DNA of 64,000 nucleotides, taken from the NCBI GenBank assembly GCA_003225555.1, contig QIAM01000044.1:1-64000 (forward strand). The letters are read 5' to 3'. The position numbers and the translations under genes were made by a program. The notes under the pieces are model-generated. The model was not told the DNA's origin and made no database searches. It saw only the letters and a program-made list of their open reading frames with translations. This document shows, piece after piece, positions 29,058 to 38,069 of the stretch; within the stretch, counting starts at the first letter, position 1, and every line of letters starts with the position of its first letter. The stretch comes from Acidobacteriota bacterium. Lineage in GTDB: Bacteria > Acidobacteriota > Terriglobia > Terriglobales > Acidobacteriaceae.

Positions 29058-30527
29058 TCAGTCAATCCGCTTTAGCGGTATGTCCTTGCCTCCGGTATGC
29101 AGGGTCATCAGGGTGGCGCGGCCCCGGCTGTCGACTTCGAAGGTGAAGACATCGTCAGCCATCTTAGAAAAAAAGTCTCGCTCGCTCTCCGGAAATAGTT
29201 CCTCTTTCGGTTCGTCATTTTCCTGTAAGGACAGGTGGTCGCCTTCGCGCCGGACGACCAAGATCAGGTTCGGAGGGTCTCCGTAACGGCCAAGGTATCG
29301 ATCGAGTAATTTGGAATCGACGGCGACCACAGTGTGCTGCTTCAGTGGCTCGCGCGGAGGCAACTTATCGTAAGGGGTAAATCCCTCCCACTCGATGGGA
29401 GTGAAGGTGTTCTTAAGCAAGGTTTCCAGGAGTTCCTTGTAGATGCCCTCGCCGTTCGCACTGTTGGTCATGATGAGAATGCCCGTCTTGGGTTTCTCGA
29501 AGCAGACGGTATAGTTCCGCCAGCCGTCATCGTGGCCCTCCTTGAAAAATGCCTTGCCATAAGGAGTCCAGTACAAACCCCAAGCCAGGCCATAGCTGAG
29601 GCGAATTGCTTTGTTCCCTTCGCTGGTTTCCTTGTCCATCGGCGGGAACTGGTGCTTCGAGAGAATCTGAATCTGCGGGCTGAGCATCAACTCATGAGTT
29701 CGCTTGCTAAGCCTTTTGTCCTCCATCACGGCCTGCATGAAGCGCGCAAAGTCGCCGAGTGTGGTCTGCATTCCCCCCGCGGCGTCGGCCTTCGGCCGCC
29801 TTTCAGGACCAAGCGACCGTCCCCACTCGTCGTAGCCGTTGGCATAGTCACTCTCAAAGCGGTTCTCCCAGACCATGCTGGAGCGAGTCATCCCGAAGGG
29901 CTCAAAGACATGGGCCCTCATCAGATCTTGCAGCGGCTTGTTGGTGATGGTTTCGACCACCAGTTGCAACAGATCGATCCCTTCCCCCGAGTATGCGTAC
30001 CTTGAGCCCGGCTCGAAGTTGATATTCAGCTTCCGGTCATCATTGAACCATCGCCAATTGGGAAAACCGCTGGTGTGACTTAACAGCATTCTCGCCGTGA
30101 TTTTCTTGTAGCGTGGGTCGCCGGCCAAATCCTTGTAGGGGGCATATTCCGGCAGCGGCTTGGGCAAGTATTGGTATACAGGTTTCTCGAGGTCCAGGAT
30201 TCGTTCATCGACCAACTGCATGACCATGTAAGCGAACGCCACTTTGGTTAAGGAGGCTGCGGTCATCACGGAGTCTTCGGTCAACGGCAAGTTCTTCTCC
30301 TTGTCGCGGACACCATACGGCTTCTCGTAGACAACCTTGCCTTGGTCGAAAATCGCCAAGCCCACACCCGTAACTTCTGCTGCATGCATCAGGCGGGTGA
30401 CGGTGGAGTCGATTTCTGCGGAGGCAAGTTTGCTGCCGTCCAAGCGTTTGATGGTTGATTGTTTCCCTGCCCCCGGCAGGACAGCAACGGCGGCCACAAT
30501 TGTCAGCAGCCAGATAATGTTCCTCAT
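29058..30527 (-). CDS. Exported serine hydrolase, class C beta-lactamase family
   Basis: A beta-lactamase/penicillin-binding-like serine hydrolase. ATG 30527 gives 489 residues with a signal peptide (MRNIIWLLTIVAAVAVLPGAG); GAGGA lies 7 bases upstream. Motifs are SLTK (nucleophile serine and lysine, in TAASLTKVAFAYMVMQLV), YSG in place of YxN (RYAYSGEGIDLLQL), and HDDG near residue 370. An additional C-terminal domain of about 100 residues (DRYLGRYGDPPNLILVVRREGDHL...) resembles DUF3471-type tails. The longer frame to 30638 lacks signal-peptide sense. It lies inverted within the infB-rbfA operon. The substrate is unknown. Confidence 0.88.
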   Translation of the reverse strand: MRNIIWLLTIVAAVAVLPGAGKQSTIKRLDGSKLASAEIDSTVTRLMHAAEVTGVGLAIFDQGKVVYEKPYGVRDKEKNLPLTEDSVMTAASLTKVAFAYMVMQLVDERILDLEKPVYQYLPKPLPEYAPYKDLAGDPRYKKITARMLLSHTSGFPNWRWFNDDRKLNINFEPGSRYAYSGEGIDLLQLVVETITNKPLQDLMRAHVFEPFGMTRSSMVWENRFESDYANGYDEWGRSLGPERRPKADAAGGMQTTLGDFARFMQAVMEDKRLSKRTHELMLSPQIQILSKHQFPPMDKETSEGNKAIRLSYGLAWGLYWTPYGKAFFKEGHDDGWRNYTVCFEKPKTGILIMTNSANGEGIYKELLETLLKNTFTPIEWEGFTPYDKLPPREPLKQHTVVAVDSKLLDRYLGRYGDPPNLILVVRREGDHLSLQENDEPKEELFPESERDFFSKMADDVFTFEVDSRGRATLMTLHTGGKDIPLKRID

Positions 30528-30790
30528 TGGCTTGTCCTCGGAGCGGAACACCAAGACGGTACCACCCGGAGATAAATTACGCTGAGCCGCGGCGGCGGCT
30601 TTGGAAAGACGAGCCCGCTGTACTAGTGTGAGCGACACGCGACAACTGACGGCGCAAAGCGTCAGCCCCTATCGCATTGTTACCTTTGTACTTACATCTC
30701 CCTCCAAAACAGAGCGACAATACTCTACGTAGACGCGAGACCTCCGGCCCATTTTCTGATATTCTCATGCGTTTTACCTTGAGGTGAGAT

Positions 30791-31183
30791 GTGGAGAAGC
30801 GTGCCGTCAAGTACCATCGCGGACGTTTGGGTGAGGCCTTCCGGGAGGAGATCGAAACTCTAGTCGAGGGCGAGTTGGCCGACCCGCGCATCGGCCTTGT
30901 CAGCGTGACCGCAGTGCACATGGCAGAGGATGGCCGCTCGGCGCAGGTGCTTATCGATGTGGACGGCGACGACGATGAAGCCGACCGCAGCATCGAAGGT
31001 TTGCGGGCGGCACACGACTATATCCGCCATCAACTCGCGGAAAATCTGCGGCTGAGGCGGGCTCCGGAATTATTCTTCCGGCTCGACCGTGCGGAGCGCG
31101 AAAAAGCCAGGGTTGAAGAATTGTTAGCGCGCGCCAAGAAGAGAAGTAAGTCCCATGTGGAATCAGACCGAAAAAAGGCATAG
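30791..31183 (+). CDS. rbfA: Ribosome-binding factor A
   Basis: RbfA binds immature 30S subunits during 16S 5'-end maturation and cold adaptation. It has 130 residues with a KH-like fold: YHRGRLGEAFREEIETLVEGELADPRIGLVSVTAVHMAEDGRSAQVLIDV...LRLRRAPELFFRLDR. The start is GTG 30791, with GAGGTGAG upstream. The 3' end overlaps the following DHH gene if that gene starts at 31155. Confidence 0.93.
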   Translation: MEKRAVKYHRGRLGEAFREEIETLVEGELADPRIGLVSVTAVHMAEDGRSAQVLIDVDGDDDEADRSIEGLRAAHDYIRHQLAENLRLRRAPELFFRLDRAEREKARVEELLARAKKRSKSHVESDRKKA

Positions 31184-32135
31184 CGACATGCTCACGGAGG
31201 TGCTGCAGCACATCCAGCAGCGCAACCGTTTTGTGCTGACGTCGCACGCCCGTCCTGACGGTGATGCGGTCGGTTCAGCTCTCGCCTGCTGCCAGGTTTT
31301 GCGCGCCATGGGCAAGGAGGCCGATGTGGTGCTGCACGATGGTGTGCCTCGCATCTACCGCTCCCTGCCCTTTGCCGACGAAGTGGTGCAGTCGAAGGTC
31401 ATCAATGGGGCGTATGAAGCTGCGATTGTTCTGGAATGCGACAGCATTCACCGCACGCGGCTGGAAGGCCTGGAAGATCGTTTTCTCATCAGTATCGACC
31501 ATCATGCCAGCGGGCGTCCGTTCGCCAACGTGAACTGGATTGATCCCCATGCGGTCGCGACCGCCGAGATGGTCTTCCGCCTGGCGCGCGAAGCGGGAGT
31601 GAAGTTCTCTCCGGAGATTGCTACATGCCTTTACACCGCGCTGATGACCGATACGGGATCGTTCATGTTCCAGGGGACGAATGACAATACCTTCGCGCTG
31701 GCCCGTGAACTGGTCTTGGCCGGTGCCGACCCTGCACATTGCGCGCGCAGCATCTATTTCGCGCACTCCGCCGCCAAGTTGCGTCTGCTGGGAGAAGCAT
31801 TGCGCAACCTCAATCAGGAAGCCCATCTGGGGTGGGTCTGGATCACACAGAAGCAGATGGAACAGTGTGGCGCGAAGGAAGAAGACTGCGAAGGCCTGGT
31901 GAACTACGTGCTCTCCATTGGAGAGATTGAGGTCGCCGCATTCTTCCGCGAACTGCCGGACGGCCGCTATCGGGTGAGCCTGCGCAGTAAAGGGCAACTG
32001 GATGTTTCCCGGGTAGCCGAGAGTTTCGGCGGAGGCGGACACCAGTGCGCCAGTGGATGTGCCGTCGACGGACCATTAGCCGACGCCGTCCGCCAGGTTC
32101 TTTCCCTGCTTCGCGGCGGACCTTCCGTACAATAG
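31155..32135 (+). CDS. nrnA: DHH phosphoesterase (NrnA-like oligoribonuclease)
   Basis: A DHH/DHHA1 family protein; relatives degrade nanoRNAs and dephosphorylate pAp. It has 326 residues with the four metal motifs: SHARPDGDAVGSALA, ECDSIHRT, the eponymous SIDHHASGRPF and MTDTGSFMF. The DHHA1 domain ends with FGGGGHQCASGCAVDGPL. An alternative start at 31188 would avoid the 29-base overlap with rbfA. It is the usual neighbour of rbfA; truB, which often follows, is absent. Confidence 0.93.
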   Translation: MWNQTEKRHSDMLTEVLQHIQQRNRFVLTSHARPDGDAVGSALACCQVLRAMGKEADVVLHDGVPRIYRSLPFADEVVQSKVINGAYEAAIVLECDSIHRTRLEGLEDRFLISIDHHASGRPFANVNWIDPHAVATAEMVFRLAREAGVKFSPEIATCLYTALMTDTGSFMFQGTNDNTFALARELVLAGADPAHCARSIYFAHSAAKLRLLGEALRNLNQEAHLGWVWITQKQMEQCGAKEEDCEGLVNYVLSIGEIEVAAFFRELPDGRYRVSLRSKGQLDVSRVAESFGGGGHQCASGCAVDGPLADAVRQVLSLLRGGPSVQ

Positions 32136-32140
32136 CCAAC

Positions 32141-32407
32141 ATGACCTTCGCATTCGACGCTGCATTCATCCGTCAACTCGTGTCCTTTGCAGGGGCGCTG
32201 GTGATTCTCGTCGCTTATTCAGGCCACCAGATGGGCTGGATGAACCCACGCTCCGCTGTCTACAACATTCTCAATGCCGTCGGTTCCGCGATCCTGCTGT
32301 ACATCGCGCTGCATCCGTTCCAGATTGGATTCATCGTGCTCGAAGGAGTGTGGACGATCATCAGTCTGTACGCGCTCGCGCGGCCCAGAAAAATAGCTAA
32401 CTGCTGA
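32141..32407 (+). CDS. Small membrane protein, CBU_0592-like
   Basis: The 88-residue product has three hydrophobic helices: QLVSFAGALVILVAYSGHQMGW, VYNILNAVGSAILLYIALHPFQIGFIVLEGVW and a short last one. The LNAVGS...E..W pattern resembles the CBU_0592-like membrane domain of unknown function. The ATG is 5 bases after the DHH gene's stop, so it is probably cotranscribed. Confidence 0.75.
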   Translation: MTFAFDAAFIRQLVSFAGALVILVAYSGHQMGWMNPRSAVYNILNAVGSAILLYIALHPFQIGFIVLEGVWTIISLYALARPRKIANC

Positions 32408-32470
32408 TTGTTGATTGTCAGCCGCGTAGTTTTTCAATCAAAATCAACAGTCAAAAATGACCGGTTGCCA

Positions 32471-34150
32471 ATGACCACCCGCACCCGCACCGACGTCCTG
32501 CTGATCGGAGGTTTCTGCGCGTTTCTGTTCTTCTATGGACTGTCGCAATTCGGCCTCATCGGCGCTGACGAGCCTCGTTACGCCCAGGTCGCGCGCGAGA
32601 TGCTGGAGCGCCATGACTGGATCACGCCCGTGCTCGACGGGCGCCCCTGGCTCGAGAAGCCGCCCCTTTATTACTGGCAAGCGATGCTGGCATATTCCCT
32701 CTTCGGAGTGACGGACTGGGCGGCGAGGATTCCGTCCGCAGTCGACGCGGCTCTGATGGTGGTGACCGTATATCTCTTTTTCCGCCGTTTCCGCCAGAGT
32801 CTGGAAGTTGACGCCGCACTCATCCCCGCTTCGTGCGCGGGAGTCATCGGATTCGCGCGCGCCGCCTCGATGGACATGGCACTGGCCGCAGTCTTCACCA
32901 TGGGCATGCTGGCATGGTGGGCCTGGCGGGAGAGCGGCAGTCGTGGCTACCTCGCGCTGTTTTACGTCGCGATGGCTTTGGGCATGCTCGCAAAGGGCCC
33001 CGTCGCTCCCTTGCTGGCCGGAGCAGTGATCGTGGGCTACGCCGCGACAGCTCGCGAGTTTCGTTTGATCCCGAGAACGTTGTGGCTTCCCGGTATTCTT
33101 CTGTTCGCCGCGATCTCACTGCCATGGTACTTTGCGGTCCAGATGCACAATCCCGAGTTCTTCCGTGTCTTCATTCTCGAACACAATCTGGGGCGGTTCT
33201 CCAGCGATCTTTACCACCACCGGGAACCGTTCTGGTATTACATTCCAGTCACGGCGCTGGCCTTGATTCCCTGGACAGTGTTTGTGTTTGCAGCCCTGAT
33301 CCAAACCGTACGTGTCTGGTGGTTAGAGCGACGATCTGCGGCGGTCGCCGAGTCGGACCTCGAATTCCAATTTAGAGTTTTTGCCTGCTGCTGGCTGGTT
33401 GTGCCGGTAGTCTTCTTCTCCATCTCGCGGTCGAAACTGCCCGGCTATATCCTGCCCGCAATTCCCGCCGGAGCGTTGTTGCTGGCAGATTACTTACGCC
33501 ATCAATTGAAGGAAGAATCGGCTGAGCCGATTTCGAAGTGGCTCGTCATCTTGCACGCTCTGCTCGCCGCCGCTACGTTCGTTCCCGCTCTTCTGATCGC
33601 GCATCTCCTCGTGGACCATCGTCTACCGGGAGGAAAACCGCTCTTTCTGGCGCTGGCCGCCGCCTTTGCTCTTGCCGCCGGGATCGCCCGCACACTGGTC
33701 AGCAACCTGGGTCTCCGCATGTTGCGCTTTGTAACGCTGGTGCCGGTGATCCTCAGCGTGGGGGCGGTGCTCAAGTTCGGATCGACGGATCTGGACCGCA
33801 GCCTCTCTGCCCGGCCGCTTTTTACCGAGATTTCCAGCATGGAGACGCACCGGCTTGCGCTCGCCGTCTTTCGCGTTTCACGCGAGTTAGAGTATGGACT
33901 GACCTTCTACCGCAACCAGCCGGCAATGCGCTACGAGTTGGGTCAGATTCCCACCGAAGAACATTTGGTAGTGGCCCCCGAGAACTGGCAGCCTGAAGTC
34001 ACCAGGGAAGTCGCGCAAAAGGGCGCACGACGAGTATCCTTCCTCGGCCACTACGCCCCTCAGCACGTGGACTACTTCTGGGTGTCCGCAGCAGGGGGTC
34101 ATGGCACACTAGTTCTCTCGCCGCGAAAACGACTCGCTACCGCTGACTAG
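32471..34150 (+). CDS. ArnT/PMT-like glycosyltransferase
   Basis: A polytopic GT83/GT39-type glycosyltransferase that would use a polyprenyl-phosphate sugar donor at the outer face of the inner membrane. It has 559 residues from ATG 32471. The signature GADEPRYAQVAREMLERHDWITPVLDGRPWLEKPPLYYW, with the catalytic Asp-Glu pair, sits in the first periplasmic loop, followed by about ten transmembrane helices and a soluble C-terminal domain. The acceptor (lipid A, protein or other) cannot be told. The last 4 bases overlap the convergent YtxH gene. Confidence 0.9.
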   Translation: MTTRTRTDVLLIGGFCAFLFFYGLSQFGLIGADEPRYAQVAREMLERHDWITPVLDGRPWLEKPPLYYWQAMLAYSLFGVTDWAARIPSAVDAALMVVTVYLFFRRFRQSLEVDAALIPASCAGVIGFARAASMDMALAAVFTMGMLAWWAWRESGSRGYLALFYVAMALGMLAKGPVAPLLAGAVIVGYAATAREFRLIPRTLWLPGILLFAAISLPWYFAVQMHNPEFFRVFILEHNLGRFSSDLYHHREPFWYYIPVTALALIPWTVFVFAALIQTVRVWWLERRSAAVAESDLEFQFRVFACCWLVVPVVFFSISRSKLPGYILPAIPAGALLLADYLRHQLKEESAEPISKWLVILHALLAAATFVPALLIAHLLVDHRLPGGKPLFLALAAAFALAAGIARTLVSNLGLRMLRFVTLVPVILSVGAVLKFGSTDLDRSLSARPLFTEISSMETHRLALAVFRVSRELEYGLTFYRNQPAMRYELGQIPTEEHLVVAPENWQPEVTREVAQKGARRVSFLGHYAPQHVDYFWVSAAGGHGTLVLSPRKRLATAD

Positions 34151-34512
34151 ATTCCGCCCTCAGTCCCGGTAGCCCGGCTTCTGGTGCTGGGCGAAAAACG
34201 ATCGCGAACTCGATTTCCGATGTCCTCGACCTTTTCCCGCATAGAACTGCGGATTTTCTCCCCCGGCGCCGGTGCGAACAACATGCCAGCGGCAACACCA
34301 ACTCCCACGCCCGCGGCAAAAAATCCGATGTGACGCAGAGTGTGGTCTTCGCCATAAATTACATCTCTGCCCCCGTCGGCAATATCGGAAACCCGGTCGG
34401 CGACGCGGTCCGCGCGGTCCGTGATCCGGTCACGGACGTCCGAGGTGACGTCCTCAGCTTGATCGATAATATAAACCGCGGTTTTTAGGATCGACCTCAA
34501 TAACTTGTTCAC
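34147..34512 (-). CDS. YtxH-domain protein
   Basis: A 121-residue protein with a Gly/Ala-rich transmembrane segment (IGFFAAGVGVGVAAGMLFAPAPGEKIRSSMREKVEDIG), the typical YtxH sequence, preceded by an unusual run of Arg/Asp repeats (DVRDRITDRADRVADRVSDIADGGRD). YtxH proteins are stress-related and of unknown molecular role. It is convergent with the glycosyltransferase. AGGAGG lies upstream of the start. Confidence 0.85.
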   Translation of the reverse strand: MNKLLRSILKTAVYIIDQAEDVTSDVRDRITDRADRVADRVSDIADGGRDVIYGEDHTLRHIGFFAAGVGVGVAAGMLFAPAPGEKIRSSMREKVEDIGNRVRDRFSPSTRSRATGTEGGI

Positions 34513-34596
34513 AAAATCCTCCTTTTGATGACTCTAAGTCTTAGTTGCAAAACCAGCCCCATGGGTCGCAGCCAAAGAAAAATGATTTTTCACGTA

Positions 34597-34620
34597 GCCC
34601 CGGACGCATTCGTCCGGGGC
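34597..34620. repeat. Perfect palindrome, CCCCGGACG type
   Basis: 10-bp arms GCCCCGGACG / CGTCCGGGGC with a CATT loop, in the 275-base space between the divergent YtxH and GNAT genes. A second imperfect GC-rich hairpin follows. I see no clear promoter in this space. Confidence 0.7.
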
Positions 34621-34787
34621 GGCCCATTGCTCGGGCGAGCCCCCGAGAGTCAGCGCTTGCCTCGAACTTCTGTTGTCGGCGGGTGTTCACCCAGTTTGCC
34701 TCTCGCCAGTGAACCCACTAAACTCGGACTTTTGCCGCGACGGCCGCATCTTTAACTTACAGGATCGGACGGCCACGCAGGAGCTTT

Positions 34788-35729
34788 TTGGAGATTCTGG
34801 ACCTCAGGCACTTCTCTTCAGCGGATTTGCGCCCCCTGCTCGACGACGAGACGCAAGTCTGGTCCCGCCTGCTCTCGTGGGATTACTCCGGCTCGGCGGA
34901 GATGATTCTTCGCTACGTGGATGCGAAGATCCTTCCGGGGTACGCCGCCATCGAGCGTGGACGCATTTTCGGTTACTCATTCTTCGTCTACGAGGGAAGC
35001 AAGGGGGTGATTGGCGATCTTTACGTCACCAATGGCAACCGTCTTCCCGACGCGCGCAAGGTGGAGTTGCAGCTCTTGACCCACGTGATTGAGACGCTGC
35101 AGCAGTCTCCTGGAATTCACCGCATCGAAGCGCAGTTGCTGGCGCATGAGGCGAATGCGGTTGCGCGACCTTTTCTGGAGCAGGCTTTCGAGCGCCATCC
35201 CCGGCTGTTCATGGTGCTCCCGCTGGGGAAGGCGGCAGGAAGTACGCCGATGCATCCCGAAGTTGAAATCCGCCGATGGGCGGAGTCGGACTACCAGGCT
35301 GCCGCTGCCGTGATCACCGCCGCCTACCGCGGCCACGTGGACGCGCAGATCAACGACCAATACCACACGCTCAGCGGATCGTTGCGCTTCCTCAACAACA
35401 TCGTGCGCTTTCCGGGATGTGGCGTGTTCGATGCGGAGTCATCCTTCGTGGCGCTCGATCGGAAGGCGAAGAGCCTCATCGGTCTCATCCTATGTTCGCG
35501 CGTCCGAAGCGATGTCGGCCACGTAACCCAGGTTTGCGTCTTGCCGGAATACCGCTCTCGCGGCATTGGAGACTCGCTGCTGGCCGACACGGTCTGCAAT
35601 TTGCGAAAACGCAATTTCTCGATGTTGTCACTGACCGTCACGGAGGCCAATGCTCGCGCTGTTGCCCTGTACCGCAGGCTGAATTTCGATACGAAGCGGG
35701 TGTTCGATGCGTTCGTGTGGGAGGGGTAA
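34788..35729 (+). CDS. Tandem GNAT-domain acetyltransferase
   Basis: A 313-residue protein with two GNAT-like halves. The C-terminal half (about 165-313) has the acetyl-CoA loop VCVLPEYRSRGIGDSLLADTV and the closing ANARAVALYRRLNFDTKRVFDAFVW. The N-terminal half (1-150) keeps the fold pattern (GYSFFVYEGSKGVIGDLYVTNGNR) but not a clear CoA loop. The start is TTG 34788, with GGAG just upstream. The substrate is unknown. Confidence 0.82.
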   Translation: MEILDLRHFSSADLRPLLDDETQVWSRLLSWDYSGSAEMILRYVDAKILPGYAAIERGRIFGYSFFVYEGSKGVIGDLYVTNGNRLPDARKVELQLLTHVIETLQQSPGIHRIEAQLLAHEANAVARPFLEQAFERHPRLFMVLPLGKAAGSTPMHPEVEIRRWAESDYQAAAAVITAAYRGHVDAQINDQYHTLSGSLRFLNNIVRFPGCGVFDAESSFVALDRKAKSLIGLILCSRVRSDVGHVTQVCVLPEYRSRGIGDSLLADTVCNLRKRNFSMLSLTVTEANARAVALYRRLNFDTKRVFDAFVWEG

Positions 35730-35805
35730 GCCGTCAACGAGAGGCCAGCCTCCTACGGCCAGGCCGCCGAGAGATACGGACGCGCCTTCGCTTGGAACCA
35801 TTGCC

Positions 35806-36096
35806 ATGAATCTAGCCGCTGACCGTGTTATCGCCGAAAGGCGGTTGACTTTCAAAGACCAATCCTCGAATCCGAAAGATGTCCGGGTGGTTTTGGGAGG
35901 GCCAACGCACTCTACTGACAAAGAGGAGTACTCGTGCGACGTTCAGATAGTAGGTTTAGGTGACGCGAAAGTGAGGCGTATCTTTGGGGTCGATTCAATG
36001 CAAGCCCTGCAGTTGGCACTTAAGTTCATTTCAGAAATGCTCAACCGTTATCGAGGCAGTTTGACTTGGCTAGGGAACGACGATATCGGATTCTGA
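35806..36096 (+). CDS. Small DUF6968-like protein
   Basis: A 96-residue soluble protein. The C-terminal half (FGVDSMQALQLALKFISEMLNRYRGSLTWLGNDDIGF) resembles the DUF6968 family, a guess from pattern memory. ATG 35806 is chosen because upstream codons look non-coding. AT content is higher than in the flanking genes. Function unknown. Confidence 0.6.
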   Translation: MNLAADRVIAERRLTFKDQSSNPKDVRVVLGGPTHSTDKEEYSCDVQIVGLGDAKVRRIFGVDSMQALQLALKFISEMLNRYRGSLTWLGNDDIGF

Positions 36097-36192
36097 TGCG
36101 CAAATTTCGTCTCTCGTAAATTGAGGCTGGATCTTTCGATGGGTCGTGAATGTGAGCCTATGCCAGCGTAATGCAATAAGTTGCCGGGATAG

Positions 36193-36375
36193 CTATCTTC
36201 TCAACAACCACATCGTCCAGCCCGCCACAAGCGCCCCACCCAGAAACATGGCAAAACAGTACAAGCCGTAGCGAACCATGTCGCGCGTAGTCTCACGATG
36301 AGTGATGCCGAAAACGACCGACGCGAACAAGGCAAACACAGCCGCCGCGCTGAAGTGATTGAGTGTAATCGTCAC
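36193..36375 (-). CDS. Small membrane protein, unknown
   Basis: The 60-residue product has two hydrophobic helices (FSAAAVFALFASVVFGI and YGLYCFAMFLGGALVAGWTMWLL). It starts with GTG at 36375, with GGAG about 10 bases upstream. It is last in the minus-strand run that begins at the OPT transporter. A degenerate GGCTGAA heptad array (36401-36427) separates it from the next gene upstream. Confidence 0.6.
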   Translation of the reverse strand: MTITLNHFSAAAVFALFASVVFGITHRETTRDMVRYGLYCFAMFLGGALVAGWTMWLLRR

Positions 36376-36400
36376 TGCGCTAGTCTCCTGGTAACGGTTT

Positions 36401-36427
36401 TGGCTGAAGGCTGAAGGCTGAGAGCTG
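36401..36427. repeat. Heptad repeat array, GGCTGAA type
   Basis: TGGCTGAAGGCTGAAGGCTG followed by AGAGCTG, in the spacer between two minus-strand membrane-protein genes. It shows that the AGCTGAN class is not limited to the ribosomal operon. Confidence 0.75.
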
Positions 36428-36432
36428 GTTTC

Positions 36433-36849
36433 TCATTGTTTCTTCCCAATCGCGATGTGATACGCGTCCGCAACAGCAATGAAATTCAGCAGTCCCGCCA
36501 CAATCATGAACTTCGTGCCATAGTCGGCGGTCGCGAAGGCAATCGCGCCCCGTCCCCAATCCTGAGCCAGCGTGATGATGTAGAGCCCGCCCGCGCCCAC
36601 ATTTCCGATGAATCCCAGAATGTCGAGAATGTCGCCGCCGTTCGCCTTGTAGATGCGGCCGTCCATCGCCAGACCAAGAAGGAACAGCGTCACGATTGAA
36701 ACAAAAAGCAGCAGCCCACGAATCCAGCGCTTCTGGATCATGTGCCCTGCGCCCGGAATCAGCCAGCCTACAGCAGGCGCAAGCACCGCCATCGTGTTGA
36801 CCGTGGCCGCCTCCGCCACCTTCGCCTTACCAGTTGTGGAATTTGCCAT
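36433..36849 (-). CDS. DUF6677-like membrane protein
   Basis: A 138-residue integral membrane protein with four hydrophobic segments. The APAVGWLIPGAGHMIQKRWIRGLLLFVSI segment resembles the PGAGHxxxGR pattern of TM2/DUF6677-type proteins. It directly follows the M24 peptidase gene without a gap (start 36849, preceding stop at 36850), so the two are presumably cotranscribed. Confidence 0.7.
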   Translation of the reverse strand: MANSTTGKAKVAEAATVNTMAVLAPAVGWLIPGAGHMIQKRWIRGLLLFVSIVTLFLLGLAMDGRIYKANGGDILDILGFIGNVGAGGLYIITLAQDWGRGAIAFATADYGTKFMIVAGLLNFIAVADAYHIAIGKKQ

Positions 36850-38022
36850 TCAGATAGTCACGATCTCGTGTTGGATTTTCCCCGTCACTTCCGCCATCTT
36901 CGGGCGCACCAGCACGTTTACCTCGCTGCGTACGCCGAACTCCGGCAGATAAATTCCAGGCTCGACCGAGAAGCAGGAGTTGGGGAGAATCTGCCGCTCA
37001 TCGTGGATCTCGAGGTCGTCCATATTGGCCCCATTGGCATGGACGTCCGTGCCAATGGAATGTCCCGTGCGATGGATGAAGTAGTCGCCGTAGCCCTTCT
37101 TCTTGATGTGCCCGCGCGTCGCCCGATCTACTTCCCATCCGGCAATGCGGCGTCCTGAGGTGACAGCATCAACCACGGTCTTGACCCCGGCATCGCGCGC
37201 GTCGCGCACAATTTCGAAGATCTCATGCATCCGTCCCGAAGGCGCTGATCCGACGAAGCCCATCCACGTAATGTCGTAATACACTGCGCCCGGAGAGTTT
37301 TTCTTCCCCCATACGTCAAGCAGCACGAGGTCGCCTTCGCGAATAGGGACAGGATGATCCGCGCGCGGCTCGTAGTGCGGGTTTCCGGCGTTGGCGTTGA
37401 CCGCAACGATCGGGGGATCGTCGGTCAGCAAGCCTTCCCGTTGGAACGCTTCCATGAACCACTGCTGGATCTCATGCTCCTTGGTGCCGCCGTTGCGGGC
37501 ACGCCGGCCGATTTCCTGAAAGGCTGCAGCCGTGATCGTATCAATGGAATCCCGCGCGGCAAAGTGTGACTTGATCTGTTCTTCGCTCCAGGTTGCCTCG
37601 AACAGCGCCACCAGGTCTGCGGAGCTCACCACATTCTTGCCCAGCCCGCGCAATAACTCGACTGTACCCCCATCGACCAGCGAAACCGTGAAAACGATGT
37701 TGTTGGGCGAATACTGCATGGCGATGTCGCGGTAAGTCGCCAGCATCAACTTCAGGCTGTCAAACAATTCCTGCCATCCCGCATATAGACGCTTGCTGCC
37801 CGGAAGCGTATCCAGATGCCCCGCCTCAATCTTGTGCACGAGTTTGACCGGCTCACCCTTTGCAGGTATCAGGTAAAACCAGCGCCGCGTGACCATCGAA
37901 TTCGCGGGCAAACCGAGCACGCGGTAGGCGATGGGATCGCGATGATGATGGTCATAGAACAGCCACGCGTCGATGTTGCGTTCCCGCAGCGCAGCTTGGA
38001 TGGCGGAGAGGTCCATGGGCAA
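36850..38022 (-). CDS. M24 family Xaa-Pro peptidase
   Basis: A 390-residue aminopeptidase P/prolidase-type metalloenzyme. An N-terminal creatinase-like domain (about 1-155) precedes the pita-bread catalytic domain. Metal ligands visible are D in LLDVWG, D in YYDITW, H in HRTGHSIGTDVHANG, E in SVEPGIYLPE and E in RSEVNVLVR. It has no signal peptide, so it is probably cytoplasmic and acts on proline-containing peptides. It lies between a peptide-transporter-type gene and a small membrane protein. Confidence 0.93.
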   Translation of the reverse strand: MPMDLSAIQAALRERNIDAWLFYDHHHRDPIAYRVLGLPANSMVTRRWFYLIPAKGEPVKLVHKIEAGHLDTLPGSKRLYAGWQELFDSLKLMLATYRDIAMQYSPNNIVFTVSLVDGGTVELLRGLGKNVVSSADLVALFEATWSEEQIKSHFAARDSIDTITAAAFQEIGRRARNGGTKEHEIQQWFMEAFQREGLLTDDPPIVAVNANAGNPHYEPRADHPVPIREGDLVLLDVWGKKNSPGAVYYDITWMGFVGSAPSGRMHEIFEIVRDARDAGVKTVVDAVTSGRRIAGWEVDRATRGHIKKKGYGDYFIHRTGHSIGTDVHANGANMDDLEIHDERQILPNSCFSVEPGIYLPEFGVRSEVNVLVRPKMAEVTGKIQHEIVTI

Positions 38023-38069
38023 ACTTCTATTGTAAACAAGGGGAAGGAGTTTCGGCGAATCGTGGCGCG

